Shown here one piece after another: positions 63,379-64,000 of a stretch of DNA of 64,000 nt. Both the position numbers and the translations under genes were made by a program. Numbering within the stretch: the stretch's first letter is position 1; each line of letters starts with the position of its first letter. Source of the stretch: Postechiella sp039985655 (GTDB lineage Bacteria; Bacteroidota; Bacteroidia; Flavobacteriales; Flavobacteriaceae); contig JBDWSF010000004.1 of NCBI GenBank assembly GCA_039985655.1, forward strand, positions 62,001-126,000, given 5' to 3'. Below the pieces are notes generated by a model. That model was not told the DNA's origin. It did no database searches and saw nothing but the letters and a program-made list of their open reading frames with translations.

Positions 63379-64000
63379 CTAACAAAATAAATATTTTTTA
63401 CATCGAGGACAATCCGAAACCTGAGGATATTTTGATAAGAGATTTAGAATACCCAGATTCGGAATTATTTAATCTCTTTATATTTCAGCACCCTATCGAC
63501 CTATATGAATATCTCCAATCCATAGGAAAGTTAAATACAAACACCTTAGCTTCTGACTGCCCAGAGGCAATACCTTCCATTGTTATTTTTGATTACCAAA
63601 TGTCAGATAATCTTATCTTCAATGAGCCTGGTTCTTTTAAATACACTAACACAAATCATTTGCGTTTTTTAAAAACGAAAAATATTTCATTGCTATTAAA
63701 AAACAAATTTGTAGAACAATTATCTGATAACAAATTATTGATAGAAGAAGAAGATTTTTCAGATACAAGTATTTATAGACAATACTATGACTTTAGTACT
63801 GACTTCAAACTAAATTTTAAAGCAAACAAGGGTGATGATGAATTTGGGCTTTTTATGGGTATTAGCTTGCTAAAGCAATTTGAAAATATTCCTATATTTT
63901 GTCAACCTGCAACTTCAGCAAAATCTGATAAGAAGAATTTGTCGAAATCTGCAAAATTTTATGAATGGATAAACTCTGTAAATACAGGAAAGAGTACTGG
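63375..64000 (+). CDS. Receiver-like (response-regulator) protein, 3'-truncated by the window edge
   Basis: An open frame of 208 codons running off the right edge, starting with ATG 63375 inside the stop of the previous gene (ATGA overlap). The N-terminus MTNKINIFYIEDNPKPED carries the acidic pocket of a receiver domain, and IPSIVIFDYQMSDN has an Asp (about residue 77) in the phospho-acceptor position after a hydrophobic strand. A long insertion-like stretch follows (FKYTNTNHLRF to NKGDDEFG), so it is not a standard CheY-like domain. Coupling to the kinase-like gene suggests a signalling pair. Confidence 0.6.
   Translation, partial: MTNKINIFYIEDNPKPEDILIRDLEYPDSELFNLFIFQHPIDLYEYLQSIGKLNTNTLASDCPEAIPSIVIFDYQMSDNLIFNEPGSFKYTNTNHLRFLKTKNISLLLKNKFVEQLSDNKLLIEEEDFSDTSIYRQYYDFSTDFKLNFKANKGDDEFGLFMGISLLKQFENIPIFCQPATSAKSDKKNLSKSAKFYEWINSVNTGKST

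Noticed and set aside
1..64000. CRISPR arrays, tRNA or rRNA genes
   Set aside because: No regularly spaced direct repeats and no cloverleaf or rRNA-like sequence was recognised on reading both strands.

Overview
The window is low-GC DNA (about one third G+C, estimated by eye) from a marine-type member of the Bacteroidota, most likely a flavobacterium. The evidence is a SusC/SusD pair with an ECF sigma factor and FecR anti-sigma factor, lipoprotein signals of the SusD-operon type, two proteins with C-terminal type IX secretion (T9SS) sorting domains, and a dense block of sulfatases and fucosidases typical of algal-glycan degraders. No tRNA, rRNA or CRISPR array was recognised.

Region 1 (1-26591) is one polysaccharide utilization locus (PUL) that enters from the left edge. 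Thirteen co-directional genes encode GH29, sulfatase, GH95, sulfatase, GH3+PA14, GH30, GH92, sulfatase, GH29, an alpha/beta-hydrolase esterase, GH20, an unrecognised secreted enzyme-like protein and GH92. A further GH29 lipoprotein faces them. Nearly all carry signal peptides or lipoprotein signals. The set (fucosidases, alpha-mannosidases, beta-hexosaminidase, beta-glycosidases, sulfatases, esterase) predicts breakdown of a sulfated, possibly acylated, fucose- and mannose-containing glycan or glycoconjugate. No transporter pair or regulator for this PUL lies inside the window.

Region 2 (27115-37605) is an iron locus: a TonB receptor and a DUF4374 (XusB-like) lipoprotein on the plus strand, convergent with a minus-strand operon for a hydroxamate siderophore (decarboxylase, NIS synthetase fused to an acyltransferase, N-hydroxylase, MFS exporter). 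Its organisation resembles bisucaberin-type biosynthesis. A similar palindromic motif sits just upstream of both transcription units.

Region 3 (about 37600-44430) is loose accessory DNA with dispersed repeats, a gene ghost, a T9SS-secreted Asp-box beta-propeller protein, a trypsin-like lipoprotein, a tandem duplication joining parts of those two genes through a perfect fold-back junction, and a decayed IS1595-type transposase.

Region 4 (44537-55480) is a second nutrient-uptake operon: ECF sigma, FecR, SusC with a signalling STN domain, SusD, a DUF4465 lipoprotein with an odd Ala/Glu-rich insert, and two tandem TlpA-like thioredoxin lipoproteins.

Region 5 (55481-64000) holds a small T9SS-secreted protein, an IS3-family element whose transposase has a nonsense codon, a compositionally distinct hairpin-rich non-coding stretch, and then a tight operon that leaves the window: MFS transporter, ketoacyl-ACP synthase III homologue, a degenerate histidine-kinase-like protein and a receiver-like protein. 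That last operon is my best candidate for an undescribed system.
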